Assembly (NCBI GenBank): GCA_947500385.1 | Contig: CANMSA010000005.1 | Coordinates: 62,001 to 126,000 of the forward strand | Source: an uncultured Flavobacteriaceae bacterium | Lineage (GTDB): Bacteria > Bacteroidota > Bacteroidia > Flavobacteriales > Flavobacteriaceae | Direction of reading: 5' to 3' | DNA length: 64,000 nucleotides | Shown: positions 26,489 to 36,003 of the stretch, piece after piece | Position numbering within the stretch: position 1 is the stretch's first letter | Layout of the letters: every line of letters begins with the position of its first letter | Notes under the pieces: generated by a model | What the model was told of the DNA's origin: nothing | Seen by the model: only the letters and a program-made list of their open reading frames with translations | The model's database searches: none | Position numbers and translations under genes: made by a program

Positions 26489-27481
26489 TTAGAAAAATCT
26501 TGGTGTATCGATTTGTTTCGGTTTTCCTTTCAGGTTCGTTTTTCCACTTCTATTCGTTCCGTTACCTTTTCTTCCTAAATAAAATTTCAATACAAACTCT
26601 GGGGTTCCGCTGTTGTATTCTCCAAGACCATTGGTATTGTAATCATAAGACACACCGAAAAAAATTGGGTCCGAAATATGAAAACCGGCGAGCCCGCTTA
26701 CCGCATTTCCTACACGATACGATGCCCCTACGACAAATCGCTCACTGAACAAAAAGTTTGCCGAAATATTAAAATTAATAGGAGCACCCGCAATATAGTT
26801 GGCCAAAAAGGCAGGCTTGAACTTCGTATTATCGGAAAGGTCGAACACATACCCCCCGATCATATTAAACTGAATTTTGTCTTCGATTACAGTTGCCACC
26901 TCATCATTGTATATACCGTCTGTTAAAAAGTTGGGAATGGAGAGCCCTAGATACCAATTTTCTTGATACATGAACATTCCTGCCCCTATGGTCAGGTAAA
27001 ACTTATTGATGTCCTCTCTATCCAAAATGGGTTCTCCCGGGTTCTCGAAACTTCCTTTTGAAAAGTCAACATCGAGCAATGATCCGCCCACATCCATCCC
27101 AAATGACAACTTTGTATTGTCGGATATGTTAAACTGATAGCTGTACGCCAAATCAATATACGTTTGGCTGACCGGTCCCAATTGGTCATTAATGGCATTG
27201 ATTCCCAAGCCAGTCTTTTCATTGGAAAAAGGAATATTGGCACCTAACCTTAAAGTTCTTGGAGCGCCTGGAATGCTTAACCATTGTGCCCGATACATCG
27301 TTGAGATCTCCGGTGTTTCCGTCGTACCCACGTAGGCCGGATTAAACCCTCCGATATTGTACATATACTGGGTATATTGCGGCTCTTTTTGACCAAAGGA
27401 AAAACCGGTCAACAATATTGCAAATAAGAGGCAGAGCTGGTATTTAAAATTCTGTATTGTATGAACCATTGACCGTATCAT
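26489..27481 (-). CDS. PorP/SprF family type IX secretion membrane protein
   Basis: 330 residues from the ATG at 27481, which overlaps the stop of the adhesin gene as ATGA. The frame extends further but overlaps the adhesin. The signal peptide (FKYQLCLLFAILLTGFSFGQ) is followed by the hallmark QYTQYMYN...FNPAYVG region and a barrel of about 14 strands (FGVSYDYN, LKFYLG near the end). PorP/SprF proteins are needed for secretion or surface attachment of CHU_C-type (T9SS type B) cargo, and this one is directly coupled to such a cargo gene. Confidence 0.94.
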   Translation of the reverse strand: MIRSMVHTIQNFKYQLCLLFAILLTGFSFGQKEPQYTQYMYNIGGFNPAYVGTTETPEISTMYRAQWLSIPGAPRTLRLGANIPFSNEKTGLGINAINDQLGPVSQTYIDLAYSYQFNISDNTKLSFGMDVGGSLLDVDFSKGSFENPGEPILDREDINKFYLTIGAGMFMYQENWYLGLSIPNFLTDGIYNDEVATVIEDKIQFNMIGGYVFDLSDNTKFKPAFLANYIAGAPINFNISANFLFSERFVVGASYRVGNAVSGLAGFHISDPIFFGVSYDYNTNGLGEYNSGTPEFVLKFYLGRKGNGTNRSGKTNLKGKPKQIDTPRFF

Positions 27482-30400
27482 CTTATCAGCTGTATCCAGC
27501 CTTTTTGGATTTGAGCACTTTCTTCGCCGCTTATCAACACATTGAGCACATAGTAATAAGTGCCATCGGGAACTTGTTTTCCTTCCCAGGTACCATCCCA
27601 AATTTCCTCTTCCTCTTTGTTTTGTGCAGTAAACACGCTGTGCCCATACCTATTAAAAATTTCGATAGAATATGTTAAGTCGACCATGCTATTGGGTTGT
27701 GTACTAAAATCGATTTTGTTTATTTTCAGTACGTCGTTTACGCCATCGCCGTTGGGTGAAAATTGATTGTAAAGAATTCCTATATCTATTTGGTTTCGCT
27801 CCCCAATATTGACGGTTGCGGAAGAGGAACTATCCTCATCTTCGGCCGTACTCTCGGCCGGGGACGAAGAGGTTACCGTAGCCGTATTGATAATGGTGCC
27901 AGGTTCGCTGCATAAGAATGTAAGGACCAACTGTTTCTCTTCATCTACCAATAAACTCGAGGCAATGGTCCAAATACCGGAATCCGAATCGAATAGGGTA
28001 CCTTCATCCGCTTCGGAGTTTATCAAATCAAATTGAATACCGGCCGTGTTGGTCAAAACATCGGTAACACGTATGTTGGAAACTTCGTTCGCGACCGATT
28101 TGTTGGTCACAGTGATTACAAACTCGACCTCTTGCCCAACCAGCGGGTTGGCTTCTTGGCCTGCGTTAGCCCCTGTGATACGGGCCAGTTTTTCAACCAC
28201 TATATTAATTCCTTCAGGCCGTTCAATGTTTAATTCAATGGTGGCAACGTTATTGGCTGCATTTCCATCTAAGGGAACCGACTCTAGCAATTCGGCAGTA
28301 TTGGAATAGGAGCCTCCTTCAAGAACAGTTACCGTAATTTCCAAAATTGCGGCTTCCAAGGGTAGGATTTCAAAAATTTCCCACTCCCCTATTTCCGGAT
28401 TATAACTCCCCAACGAGGCCGTATGGGATACATATTCAAAACCACTTTCCAGTAACTCCCCTATTCTGGTACCCCTCACTTTTATATCCGACAGATTGGT
28501 AGCGGTAATCTTAAAAGTAATGGTGTCCCCCAATGTGGCCTCCTCATTGTCGACCTCTTTGGCAATTTCCAAATCGATTTCCGCATCGCAATTTTCATTT
28601 TCCGGATCAGGATCACAGGCATTGTTAGGGTCCGTGCCATTCGCGATTTCCTCTCCATCAACAATACCGTCCTCATCGGTATCACACAGACTACTATTGT
28701 TATTTGGAATACATGGATTGCTATTAGCCTCGTCCAATTGATCCACTACCCCGTCACTATCGGTGTCCGCAATATTTGAATCCAGTGCGTCAATAATCCC
28801 ATCCCCGTCTTCATCCAAGGGGTTGTTTTGGTCAGGCCCTACTTCATCGCCATCGTTGATACCATCCTCATCGCTATCGGGGTTATTCGGGTCTGTACCC
28901 AAAGCGGCTTCCGGTCCGTCGAAAAGGCCATCGCCATCGGTGTCTACATCACAATCGTTTACCGATATGGTTACACTGACCGCTTCATTGACACAGGGCG
29001 CTTGGGCACCGGTGGTAGTATAGGTAAACTCATAGTTGCCATCTACACGGCCTTCAAAATTCACCAAGTTCCCTGATAATATGATCAGGTTTCCTGAAGG
29101 ATCTTCCGTAACGGTCCAAACACCTTCATCTTCCCCACTAAGGCGATCATCTAAATCAATAATCGAAATGCCGTTCGAGGGGACACTGCACGCAGAAGCG
29201 TTTGTCGGCGTTCCGGCAGATGGCTGTGGCTGTACCGTTGCCGTTACCGGAATCCTAGGTGAGGTGGCACAACCATTTTCAGTTGCTTCCACATAAAAGA
29301 TAGTCGTTTGAGATAAGTTGACCGTAAAATTAGCACCCGTACCCGCCAAGGTACCACCGGTAAGATCGGTATACCAATTGTAGGTCGGGTTTCCCGTAGC
29401 CGTAACACTCAAAGTCACAGGGCCGGTGCCACAACGTTCATCGCTAACGGTATTGGTAATCGCGGGAGTCGTATTTCGAGTGAGTTGCACCTGTAGGGCC
29501 GGACTTGCACAGGCGTTCGTAGCATCCCAAAAGAACCCAAAGTACGTTCCAGGTAGGGGGTCCGCAACCTGCGCGGCATTCAAATGCGCATTTACATTGG
29601 TCAAGGTCGAAGAGGTACTCCAAGTAAGCGTAGTGCCTGCAGGGGGTGTGGTATTGGTATAATCGTTTAAACTGACGTCTATATCATCACAAAAAATGGT
29701 GGGTACATCGGGTATTAAATCGGGTGCGGCATTCCCTGCAATACAAGGATCACAGTTCGATACAGGTACCGTAACTTCGATAGACTGTTGCGGACATGGT
29801 GGTGCGGAAAGGGTATAGCTAAAAACATAATTACCTTCCGGACGATTATTGAAATTAACTCCGCCATTGGCGCTGGGCGTGACCGGCGCACCGGGACCCG
29901 AGACATAGGCCCATACGCCTCCGGGCGTGCTGCCCGAAAGGGTGTCGTCGAGATCTAAGGTCGTAGTCCCTCCAAAATCGGTGGTATTACAACTAAAAAC
30001 ACCACTGTTTACCGTACCAATACTTGGGGTATCGGCAAACGTAACCACCACTGCGGCACTCGCAGGACTAAAGCAAGCCCCTGCCGCCGAATAGTAAACG
30101 GCATAATAGGTATTTGCGGTACTTACGGTACTATTGGTCAGTAAATCCCCCACAACCGTTGGTGCCTCCAGAAGGCTCCATCGCAAGGTGGCCCCGGCTG
30201 GCGGACTCTCATCTACAAAGTCGTCCAAATCGATGCTAGCGACATCGCAAAACTCAGAAGGATCCCCATTGAGTTCGGGCGCGTCACTACCAGCGGCACA
30301 ATCATTGTCCGATATGACCACCTCACCGGTTGCCGGCGTACCAATACTGAACAGGGCGCTGCTGGGAGTAGCCAAATTTAAAATGACCGTTTCATCTGTT

Positions 30401-31125
30401 TCCGAAAGGGCATCATCAATAGGAATAATTCGCAAAGTACGGGCCAACACAGGGGTTGCGTTGCCCGAAGGAAACGTAAAAATTGCTTGACCCGTCGTAG
30501 TATAATCCGCTGCCCCGCCTCCCAAGGTAGCGGAACCGGTAAGGGTATAGGCCACTGTTACCGTTGAACCTGTGGCATTTTCCTTATCGAGCCTCACCAC
30601 AAACCTTCCTTCGTTGGAAGCTTCTTCCGCCGCATTCGCATCGGTCACATCTACTATGAGGGTTCCGACATCATTATCGGTAATGGTCGCATCGGCCTCA
30701 CTATTCAGAAGATCCACGGTATACCCTATACCATCTAACAATCGTATTGTAAGGGTTTCTGTAAGCTCTATTAAATCGTCATCCGTTATTGTAACAACGA
30801 TATCGGCAGTGGTGGCACCACCAAGCGGCAACGTGACAGTTTCTGCTAATAATGGATAATCCTCTCCATTCGCGGTTGTCCCATCTATTTCATAGCTGAC
30901 CACCCGAGGAGAAAGGGTAAAAGGGGTAGCACTTTTGGTGACCCTAAAGACAATGTCATTTTGGGCTCCGGTGCTTACCTCTGCCCCTATCGGATCTGGT
31001 ACGGAAAGTGACATGACCTGCGCCTTTACAGAAATGCTGGTAACAATACCCAGCAAAAACAGGCATATTTTCAATATAGCGTGATTTTTCTTGGCAGAAA
31101 AACCAATTTTTCTTTTCAATTCCAT
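27478..31125 (-). CDS. large CHU_C surface adhesin with Calx-beta, TSP3 and DUF11 domains
   Basis: 1215 residues. The signal peptide spans about residues 15-36 (ILKICLFLLGIVTSISVKAQ). Two Calx-beta-like domains cover about 40-270, with acidic DDDLIELTE and NDNDVG-type motifs. Ig-like repeats lie at about 280-720, each opening with a Cys-rich segment. A run of thrombospondin type-3 calcium repeats (DTDGDGLFDG, DSDEDGINDGDE, DEDGDGIID, DTDSDGVVD, DTDEDGIVDGEE) covers about 725-850. Two DUF11 domains (about 865-1110) precede the gliding-motility-associated C-terminal domain (about 1125-1215: NQFSPNGDGVNDVLKI, IEIFNRYGHSVF, WDGTWEGKQVPDGTYYY), the type B sorting signal of the type IX system. Predicted calcium-stabilised surface adhesin, exported with the PorP/SprF protein that follows. 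Confidence 0.92.
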   Translation of the reverse strand: MELKRKIGFSAKKNHAILKICLFLLGIVTSISVKAQVMSLSVPDPIGAEVSTGAQNDIVFRVTKSATPFTLSPRVVSYEIDGTTANGEDYPLLAETVTLPLGGATTADIVVTITDDDLIELTETLTIRLLDGIGYTVDLLNSEADATITDNDVGTLIVDVTDANAAEEASNEGRFVVRLDKENATGSTVTVAYTLTGSATLGGGAADYTTTGQAIFTFPSGNATPVLARTLRIIPIDDALSETDETVILNLATPSSALFSIGTPATGEVVISDNDCAAGSDAPELNGDPSEFCDVASIDLDDFVDESPPAGATLRWSLLEAPTVVGDLLTNSTVSTANTYYAVYYSAAGACFSPASAAVVVTFADTPSIGTVNSGVFSCNTTDFGGTTTLDLDDTLSGSTPGGVWAYVSGPGAPVTPSANGGVNFNNRPEGNYVFSYTLSAPPCPQQSIEVTVPVSNCDPCIAGNAAPDLIPDVPTIFCDDIDVSLNDYTNTTPPAGTTLTWSTSSTLTNVNAHLNAAQVADPLPGTYFGFFWDATNACASPALQVQLTRNTTPAITNTVSDERCGTGPVTLSVTATGNPTYNWYTDLTGGTLAGTGANFTVNLSQTTIFYVEATENGCATSPRIPVTATVQPQPSAGTPTNASACSVPSNGISIIDLDDRLSGEDEGVWTVTEDPSGNLIILSGNLVNFEGRVDGNYEFTYTTTGAQAPCVNEAVSVTISVNDCDVDTDGDGLFDGPEAALGTDPNNPDSDEDGINDGDEVGPDQNNPLDEDGDGIIDALDSNIADTDSDGVVDQLDEANSNPCIPNNNSSLCDTDEDGIVDGEEIANGTDPNNACDPDPENENCDAEIDLEIAKEVDNEEATLGDTITFKITATNLSDIKVRGTRIGELLESGFEYVSHTASLGSYNPEIGEWEIFEILPLEAAILEITVTVLEGGSYSNTAELLESVPLDGNAANNVATIELNIERPEGINIVVEKLARITGANAGQEANPLVGQEVEFVITVTNKSVANEVSNIRVTDVLTNTAGIQFDLINSEADEGTLFDSDSGIWTIASSLLVDEEKQLVLTFLCSEPGTIINTATVTSSSPAESTAEDEDSSSSATVNIGERNQIDIGILYNQFSPNGDGVNDVLKINKIDFSTQPNSMVDLTYSIEIFNRYGHSVFTAQNKEEEEIWDGTWEGKQVPDGTYYYVLNVLISGEESAQIQKGWIQLIR

Positions 31126-31273
31126 TGCTGTTCTATTGAACTATCATGAATTCAACATCTAAGCCTAGCAGCAGGTTCTCGCATAAAATGGGCCTCAATG
31201 ATACTAAAAAAAACCGCCAACACCTGAAATAATAGCTTTAAATATAAGATTATCCGCTAAACGACATGATGGC

Positions 31274-32158
31274 CTATGCGATTACCGCCGAAGCAGTTTC
31301 GCTTTCTTGTGAGATTTTCTTTACCAACCCCTGAAGTACTTTACCCGGCCCTACTTCTGTAAACAAGGTGGCCCCATCCGCAACCATTTGTTGAATACTT
31401 TGGGTCCATTTGACCGGGGCGGTCAGTTGAGAAATTAAGTTTTCTTTGATTTCCGCGGCATCGGTTACCGCTTGGGTGGTAACATTCTGGTATATAGGGC
31501 AACTGGGGCTGTTAAAAGTAGTCGCTTCTATAGCGGCGGCCAACTCCTCCCTGGCGGGCTGCATTAAGGGGGAATGAAAGGCCCCTCCTACCGGGAGTAC
31601 AAGCGCCCTGCGAGCACCCGCCTCCTTCATTTTCTCGCAGGCTATTTGGATCGCGTCTACTTCTCCCGATATCACCAGTTGTCCTGGGCAATTATAATTT
31701 GCCGCAACCACGACGCCGGGCGTTTCTTCACAAATCTTTTCCACCACCGCATCTTCAAGACTCAATACGGCAGCCATTGTTCCGGGTTGTAGCTCACAGG
31801 CTTTTTGCATGGCCATAGCCCGTTGCGCCACTAAATTAAGACCGTCTTCAAAAGTAAGCACCCCATTGGCCACCAATGCCGAAAACTCCCCCAAAGAATG
31901 GCCGGCCACCATATCCGGTTTAAAGGCCTCCCCCATCACTTTGCGCAATACCACTGAATGTAAAAAAATGGCAGGTTGCGTTACTTTTGTTTGCTTTAAA
32001 TCTGCTGCTTCGCCCTCAAACATAATATCGGTTATAGAGAAACCGAGTATCGTATTGGCTTGTTCAAACAATTCTTGCGCTACCGGATAATTCTCATAGA
32101 GATCAAGTCCCATACCCACAAACTGGGCACCTTGTCCTGGAAAAATATATGCGTTCAT
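31274..32158 (-). CDS. fabD: malonyl-CoA:ACP transacylase
   Basis: 294 residues, typical length. It transfers malonyl from CoA to acyl carrier protein, the entry step of fatty-acid chain extension. FPGQGAQFVGMG (6-17), nucleophile Ser88 in GHSLGEFSALVA (86-97), Arg113 (AQRAMAMQ) for the malonyl carboxylate, and catalytic His195 (GGAFHSPLM). Cytosolic. It stands alone, without other fab genes next to it. Confidence 0.97.
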   Translation of the reverse strand: MNAYIFPGQGAQFVGMGLDLYENYPVAQELFEQANTILGFSITDIMFEGEAADLKQTKVTQPAIFLHSVVLRKVMGEAFKPDMVAGHSLGEFSALVANGVLTFEDGLNLVAQRAMAMQKACELQPGTMAAVLSLEDAVVEKICEETPGVVVAANYNCPGQLVISGEVDAIQIACEKMKEAGARRALVLPVGGAFHSPLMQPAREELAAAIEATTFNSPSCPIYQNVTTQAVTDAAEIKENLISQLTAPVKWTQSIQQMVADGATLFTEVGPGKVLQGLVKKISQESETASAVIA

Positions 32159-32177
32159 TTTATTTTTTTTGATGGCG

Positions 32178-32185
32178 CAAATTTA
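32178..32185 (-). promoter_or_regulatory. probable -7 element of fabD
   Basis: On the minus strand TAAATTTG matches TAnnTTTG exactly and ends 19 bases before the fabD ATG. No TTTG is seen at the ideal upstream distance. Confidence 0.5.
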
Positions 32186-32267
32186 GTGTTTTAGTTGAAT
32201 GGTTTTACATGTTCCGAACAAAACAGGCAATGCAAGTTCGAAACTGTATAAAAAACACCAAAAAGAA

Positions 32268-32786
32268 CTACTCTTCCGTTTTAAACCAACCGGAATACAT
32301 TACATAGCTTTCCGCGATGCGATCAATTTCCCCACTGCTGAGTTCGGGGCTTATGTCCTTTATTTTTTTTGCGGGCACCCCGGCGAATATCGTTCCTTCC
32401 GGCACATGGGTTCCTTTTGCCAAAACGGCACCAGCGGCTACAATACTATGTGATTCTACGATACAATCGTCCATCACGATACTCCCCATGCCAATAAGCA
32501 CATTATCTTTTATGGTACACCCATGTACAATGGCATTGTGGCCAATAGATACATTATTGCCTATGGTTGTTGGGGATTTCTTGTAGGTACAATGCACTAC
32601 CGCGCCATCTTGCACATTTACTTTATCACCCATTTTGATATAGTGAACATCGCCCCGCAGTACGGCATTGAACCAAATACTACACTGATCGCCCATGGTG
32701 ACTTCGCCCACAATGGTGGCATTCTCAGCGATATAACAATCTTCCCCTATTTGTGGTGTTTTACCATTAATGGTCTTAAATATCAT
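32268..32786 (-). CDS. gamma-class carbonic anhydrase family protein
   Basis: 172 residues, left-handed beta-helix of hexapeptide repeats. The residues needed for the archaeal gamma-carbonic anhydrase are present with correct spacing: Arg44 and Asp46 (LRGDVHYI), Gln59, and zinc ligands His65, His83 and His88 (SIGHNAIVHGC). This is the short CaiE/YrdA-like form without the acidic loop that carries the proton-shuttle Glu, so activity may be low or absent. It lies between fabD and the third LytTR regulator on the same strand. Confidence 0.92.
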   Translation of the reverse strand: MIFKTINGKTPQIGEDCYIAENATIVGEVTMGDQCSIWFNAVLRGDVHYIKMGDKVNVQDGAVVHCTYKKSPTTIGNNVSIGHNAIVHGCTIKDNVLIGMGSIVMDDCIVESHSIVAAGAVLAKGTHVPEGTIFAGVPAKKIKDISPELSSGEIDRIAESYVMYSGWFKTEE

Positions 32787-32818
32787 ATTTTGGGTTTCAT
32801 TGGATAAAAATATTGTTT

Positions 32819-33547
32819 TCAGAAATAAGCCAACAGTTCTTTCTTTTTGGAGGCCGAGACCAAGAGTTCCTTTCCATTGGATACGACCACACTACCACCT
32901 TTTCCCTTTCGATACTTGACTACTTCGTTCACATTTACCAGGTAGGATTTATGAATACGGGCAAAGGCAAAGTTTGATAAGGCCTGCTCAAAGTACTTCA
33001 AGGTTTTGCTCACCAATATTTTCTTGTTTTCAAGATAAATTTCAGTATAATTATCATCGGCTTTGCAATAGAGGATGTCTTTTACGTTCAACACTTGAAA
33101 ACCATCTTGTTGCGGCAAGGTAATCTTCCCTTCAACCGAGTTCAACTTGGGCTGCAATACGCGGTCTTCCAAAGCGTCTTCCTTTTGTCGAATTTCCATT
33201 ACATAATCCACTGCCTTTACCAACTCATCAATATTGATCGGTTTCATTAAATAGTAGGCCGCATGATGGTTGAGCGCGTCAACGGCATATTGGTTATACG
33301 CAGTTACAAACACCGTTTCAAACGTGCGTTCAGGCACTTGATCCAACAGGTCAAAGGCATTTCCAAACGGCATTTCAACATCTAGAAAAACAAGGTCCAA
33401 CGCATTGTTCTTTATAAGAACCAATCCCTCTTGAATAGAGGCCGCTTCCCCTACCAATACAATGTCCGGGCAGTATTTTGCCAAGTAGTTACGTAAAATT
33501 TCACGACTGTTGGCCTCGTCTTCTACTATAATCGTTTTTAACTTCAT
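32819..33547 (-). CDS. LytTR response regulator (third pair)
   Basis: 242 residues. Receiver with IIVEDE (6-11), phosphoacceptor Asp56 (VFLDVEMP) and Lys102 (YLMKP). The LytTR domain covers about 140-242 (GKITLPQQDGFQVLNVKD; RIHKSYLVNVNEVVKY). It lies 51 bases after its TPR kinase on the same strand and is read from the same transcript. Confidence 0.94.
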   Translation of the reverse strand: MKLKTIIVEDEANSREILRNYLAKYCPDIVLVGEAASIQEGLVLIKNNALDLVFLDVEMPFGNAFDLLDQVPERTFETVFVTAYNQYAVDALNHHAAYYLMKPINIDELVKAVDYVMEIRQKEDALEDRVLQPKLNSVEGKITLPQQDGFQVLNVKDILYCKADDNYTEIYLENKKILVSKTLKYFEQALSNFAFARIHKSYLVNVNEVVKYRKGKGGSVVVSNGKELLVSASKKKELLAYF

Positions 33548-33598
33548 GCTAAACTGTTTCCTTGCTACTTTACTGGAGCCCTTAGCGGCTCTTTACAT

Positions 33599-35800
33599 CT
33601 AGTCTCTTTTAAGTATAAATTCTACCTTGGTGCCCGTACCATCTTTTAATAAATCGGTAATATGTACATCAACTTTGTCTTTGTGCATATCGTTCAAAAT
33701 AGCGATTCGCTTCTTGATATTTCCCATCCCTTTTGATTTTTGCTTCTTCTGGTTTTGCGTCTTTAAAGCGGCCGATTTTTTCCTGCCAATGCCATTGTCT
33801 GCAATCGTAATGGCCAAGGTATCCTTATCTTTTTGCACCAAATCGATATGCAAATACCCCTTCTCCTCCTTATACCGCAAGCCATGCCAGATCGAATTTT
33901 CTATATACGGTTGTAGTAACATCGGGGGGATTTGAAAAGCGTCGATATCCAAATGTGGATCGATGTTGATCTTATACTCGAATTTTTCCGGAAAGCGCGA
34001 ATGCTCTAACTTCACATACAGGCCCAGTAACTCCAATTCTTTGGATAAAGGGATAAAATCTTCTTCCGAATTTTCCAGAACAGACCGCATCAAGGTCGAA
34101 AATTCACTCAAATACCGATTTGCACTGCGTTCATCACTTTTGGCAATATAGTTGTTCACCGAATTGAGCGCGTTAAAAATAAAGTGCGGGTTCATTTGTG
34201 ATCGCAGCGACTTTAAAGCCAGTAGGTTATTCGCCAATTTTTGTTGTTGGTTGCTCCTATAAAAAAAGAAAGCGGCGAGTCCCAATAAAATCATTCCGAA
34301 GATCAGGGAGTAAATGACCCATTTCTGTCGTTTGTAATTTTCCTCGACCAATTGCTGTTCCGTCAAAGCAAGGTCATACTTACTTTCCGATAACTCCCGA
34401 TCTTTCTCCAAACCGGATATTCTGCTTTGCTTGGAAACAATTTCCCGATTAAAGCGTGCCGCTCTGGACAATTCCTGTTCTTTTCTAATGTATAAGGTGT
34501 CTACCAAAGCTACATATTCTTGGTATGTTTTAAAGGCCTTGGTGTAATCCCCTCGATACTCATAGATTTCGGACAACTTTCTAGTGGCGTCTTTTTGCAC
34601 GATCAGATCTTCATCTTCATTGGCTTCTACAATACTCTTTTGTAAGTATGGAACCGCCTCGTCATACTTGTCCTGTGCAATATAGGCATTGGCAATTTTG
34701 TAGTTGATGCGCTGTGCCGTAATGGTATCCAAAGTGCTAAAGCCATAAGTCCCCTCTACCTTTTCATCGGGAATCTTCTTTAATTCGTCCAAACTTCGTT
34801 TTCGCATCTGAATTTCTTCAGGATATCGATTCTTTTGATTGTAGAAGTCAGCGACTTTTTCTTTTTCCTGAATGGATCTTTGGGGTGCTTGTTTTTCGGC
34901 CAGTTTCAATGAATTTTGGTAAAAACCCTCCGCCTCTACCCCTTGGTCATCAACCGCATAGGCATCGGCGATTTTGGAGTTCAAATCGGCCATTTTAGGG
35001 GCAATCTGGTTTTTGCCGGCCACCTTTAAACCTTCCTCATAAAAGGAAACGGCGCTGGCAGTATTTCCCAAACCTTTCTCTGCATCCCCCAATCGTTCGT
35101 ACAAGGATACTTTTTGATACGGGACCATACTGCGGATTTTTAACATTGGGGTCAAAACAGCTTTTGCTTCCGAAAAGTCCCCGTTAAGGTTATATACTTC
35201 TCCTAACAGCAAACTGGTCCTGGTTGCTTTGTTGGCCTCCAGGGCGTCCTTTAAATTGGCAATAGCAAGATCGTACTGCTGGTGATAAATATAGATTTCC
35301 CCTAATACCACCAATGATTTTGCCAAAAGTTTCTTATCGGCACGTTTGCCAAGCTGGGTAATGGATTGGGTAATAAAATCGATGCTCCGTCGAATATCCG
35401 ACTTTTTGTATACGTTGGCGGAATCAATAAAGGACTGATGCAGCGCCCCTGCATTGGCCTCACCCTTTCGGGTAACCATTCGTTTGTTCGTATCAAGACC
35501 TTCTACCAACACCGTAATATCCTGCCCATCCTTTATCGTGTAACGCACTGTCTTAAATTGAGCGCTCTCAATAATCAACTCATCCCCGACCGCTACTTTG
35601 ATTCGAAATTCCCCCAAACCATTGGTACGGGTATAGGCACCGGAATTAGCCCTAACATCGACCCCTGAAATAGGAACATGAGTATCCTTGCCCTTAACAG
35701 CGCCCTTTATCTCTATTTCCGCTACCGCCCTTGATACTTGGCTAAAAGTTGTTGGGGCCGTAAGAAGAAGAAAGACCAGTATGTGATAAAACTTCGACAT
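33599..35800 (-). CDS. TPR-containing sensor histidine kinase (third pair)
   Basis: 733 residues. Signal peptide (MSKFYHILVFLLLTAPTTFSQ), carboxypeptidase-regulatory-like beta domain (about 25-105: IKGAVKGKD, GLGEFRIKVAVGDEL), then a tetratricopeptide array (about 125-440), a coiled linker, one membrane segment at about 494-514 (VIYSLIFGMILLGLAAFFFY), and a LytS-type kinase core with His539 (SQMNPHFIFNALNSVNNYIA), an N-box near YIENSIWHG and a glycine-rich lid (ADNGIGRKKS). The periplasmic TPR domain suggests sensing through protein contacts. Divergent from the DUF4349 gene. Confidence 0.94.
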   Translation of the reverse strand: MSKFYHILVFLLLTAPTTFSQVSRAVAEIEIKGAVKGKDTHVPISGVDVRANSGAYTRTNGLGEFRIKVAVGDELIIESAQFKTVRYTIKDGQDITVLVEGLDTNKRMVTRKGEANAGALHQSFIDSANVYKKSDIRRSIDFITQSITQLGKRADKKLLAKSLVVLGEIYIYHQQYDLAIANLKDALEANKATRTSLLLGEVYNLNGDFSEAKAVLTPMLKIRSMVPYQKVSLYERLGDAEKGLGNTASAVSFYEEGLKVAGKNQIAPKMADLNSKIADAYAVDDQGVEAEGFYQNSLKLAEKQAPQRSIQEKEKVADFYNQKNRYPEEIQMRKRSLDELKKIPDEKVEGTYGFSTLDTITAQRINYKIANAYIAQDKYDEAVPYLQKSIVEANEDEDLIVQKDATRKLSEIYEYRGDYTKAFKTYQEYVALVDTLYIRKEQELSRAARFNREIVSKQSRISGLEKDRELSESKYDLALTEQQLVEENYKRQKWVIYSLIFGMILLGLAAFFFYRSNQQQKLANNLLALKSLRSQMNPHFIFNALNSVNNYIAKSDERSANRYLSEFSTLMRSVLENSEEDFIPLSKELELLGLYVKLEHSRFPEKFEYKINIDPHLDIDAFQIPPMLLQPYIENSIWHGLRYKEEKGYLHIDLVQKDKDTLAITIADNGIGRKKSAALKTQNQKKQKSKGMGNIKKRIAILNDMHKDKVDVHITDLLKDGTGTKVEFILKRD

Positions 35801-36003
35801 TCGGTTCTTTAAACAACGTAAACTTAGCGGATTTATGCGGTACTAAAAAATGTAAAAAGCGCGTAACTAGCGGTTTTAAAAGCTTATTTACATGCTTTAC
35901 AAACTGTTAAGCACGGTTCACTCATTGAAAGGGCCGTTTTACTCAATGGTCTTTTTACTTGAAAAACTTCGCCCCTACTTTTACCCTATAAATCAATACA
36001 ATA

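Noticed and set aside
26489-27601. Longer start of the PorP/SprF protein at 27601
   Set aside because: It would overlap the end of the adhesin gene by over 120 bases and put the signal peptide internally; the ATG at 27481 is coupled to the adhesin stop.
27809-29296. Long open frames antisense to the adhesin gene
   Set aside because: They mirror the low-complexity, Asp/Ser-rich coding strand; they lack start-site signals and family motifs.
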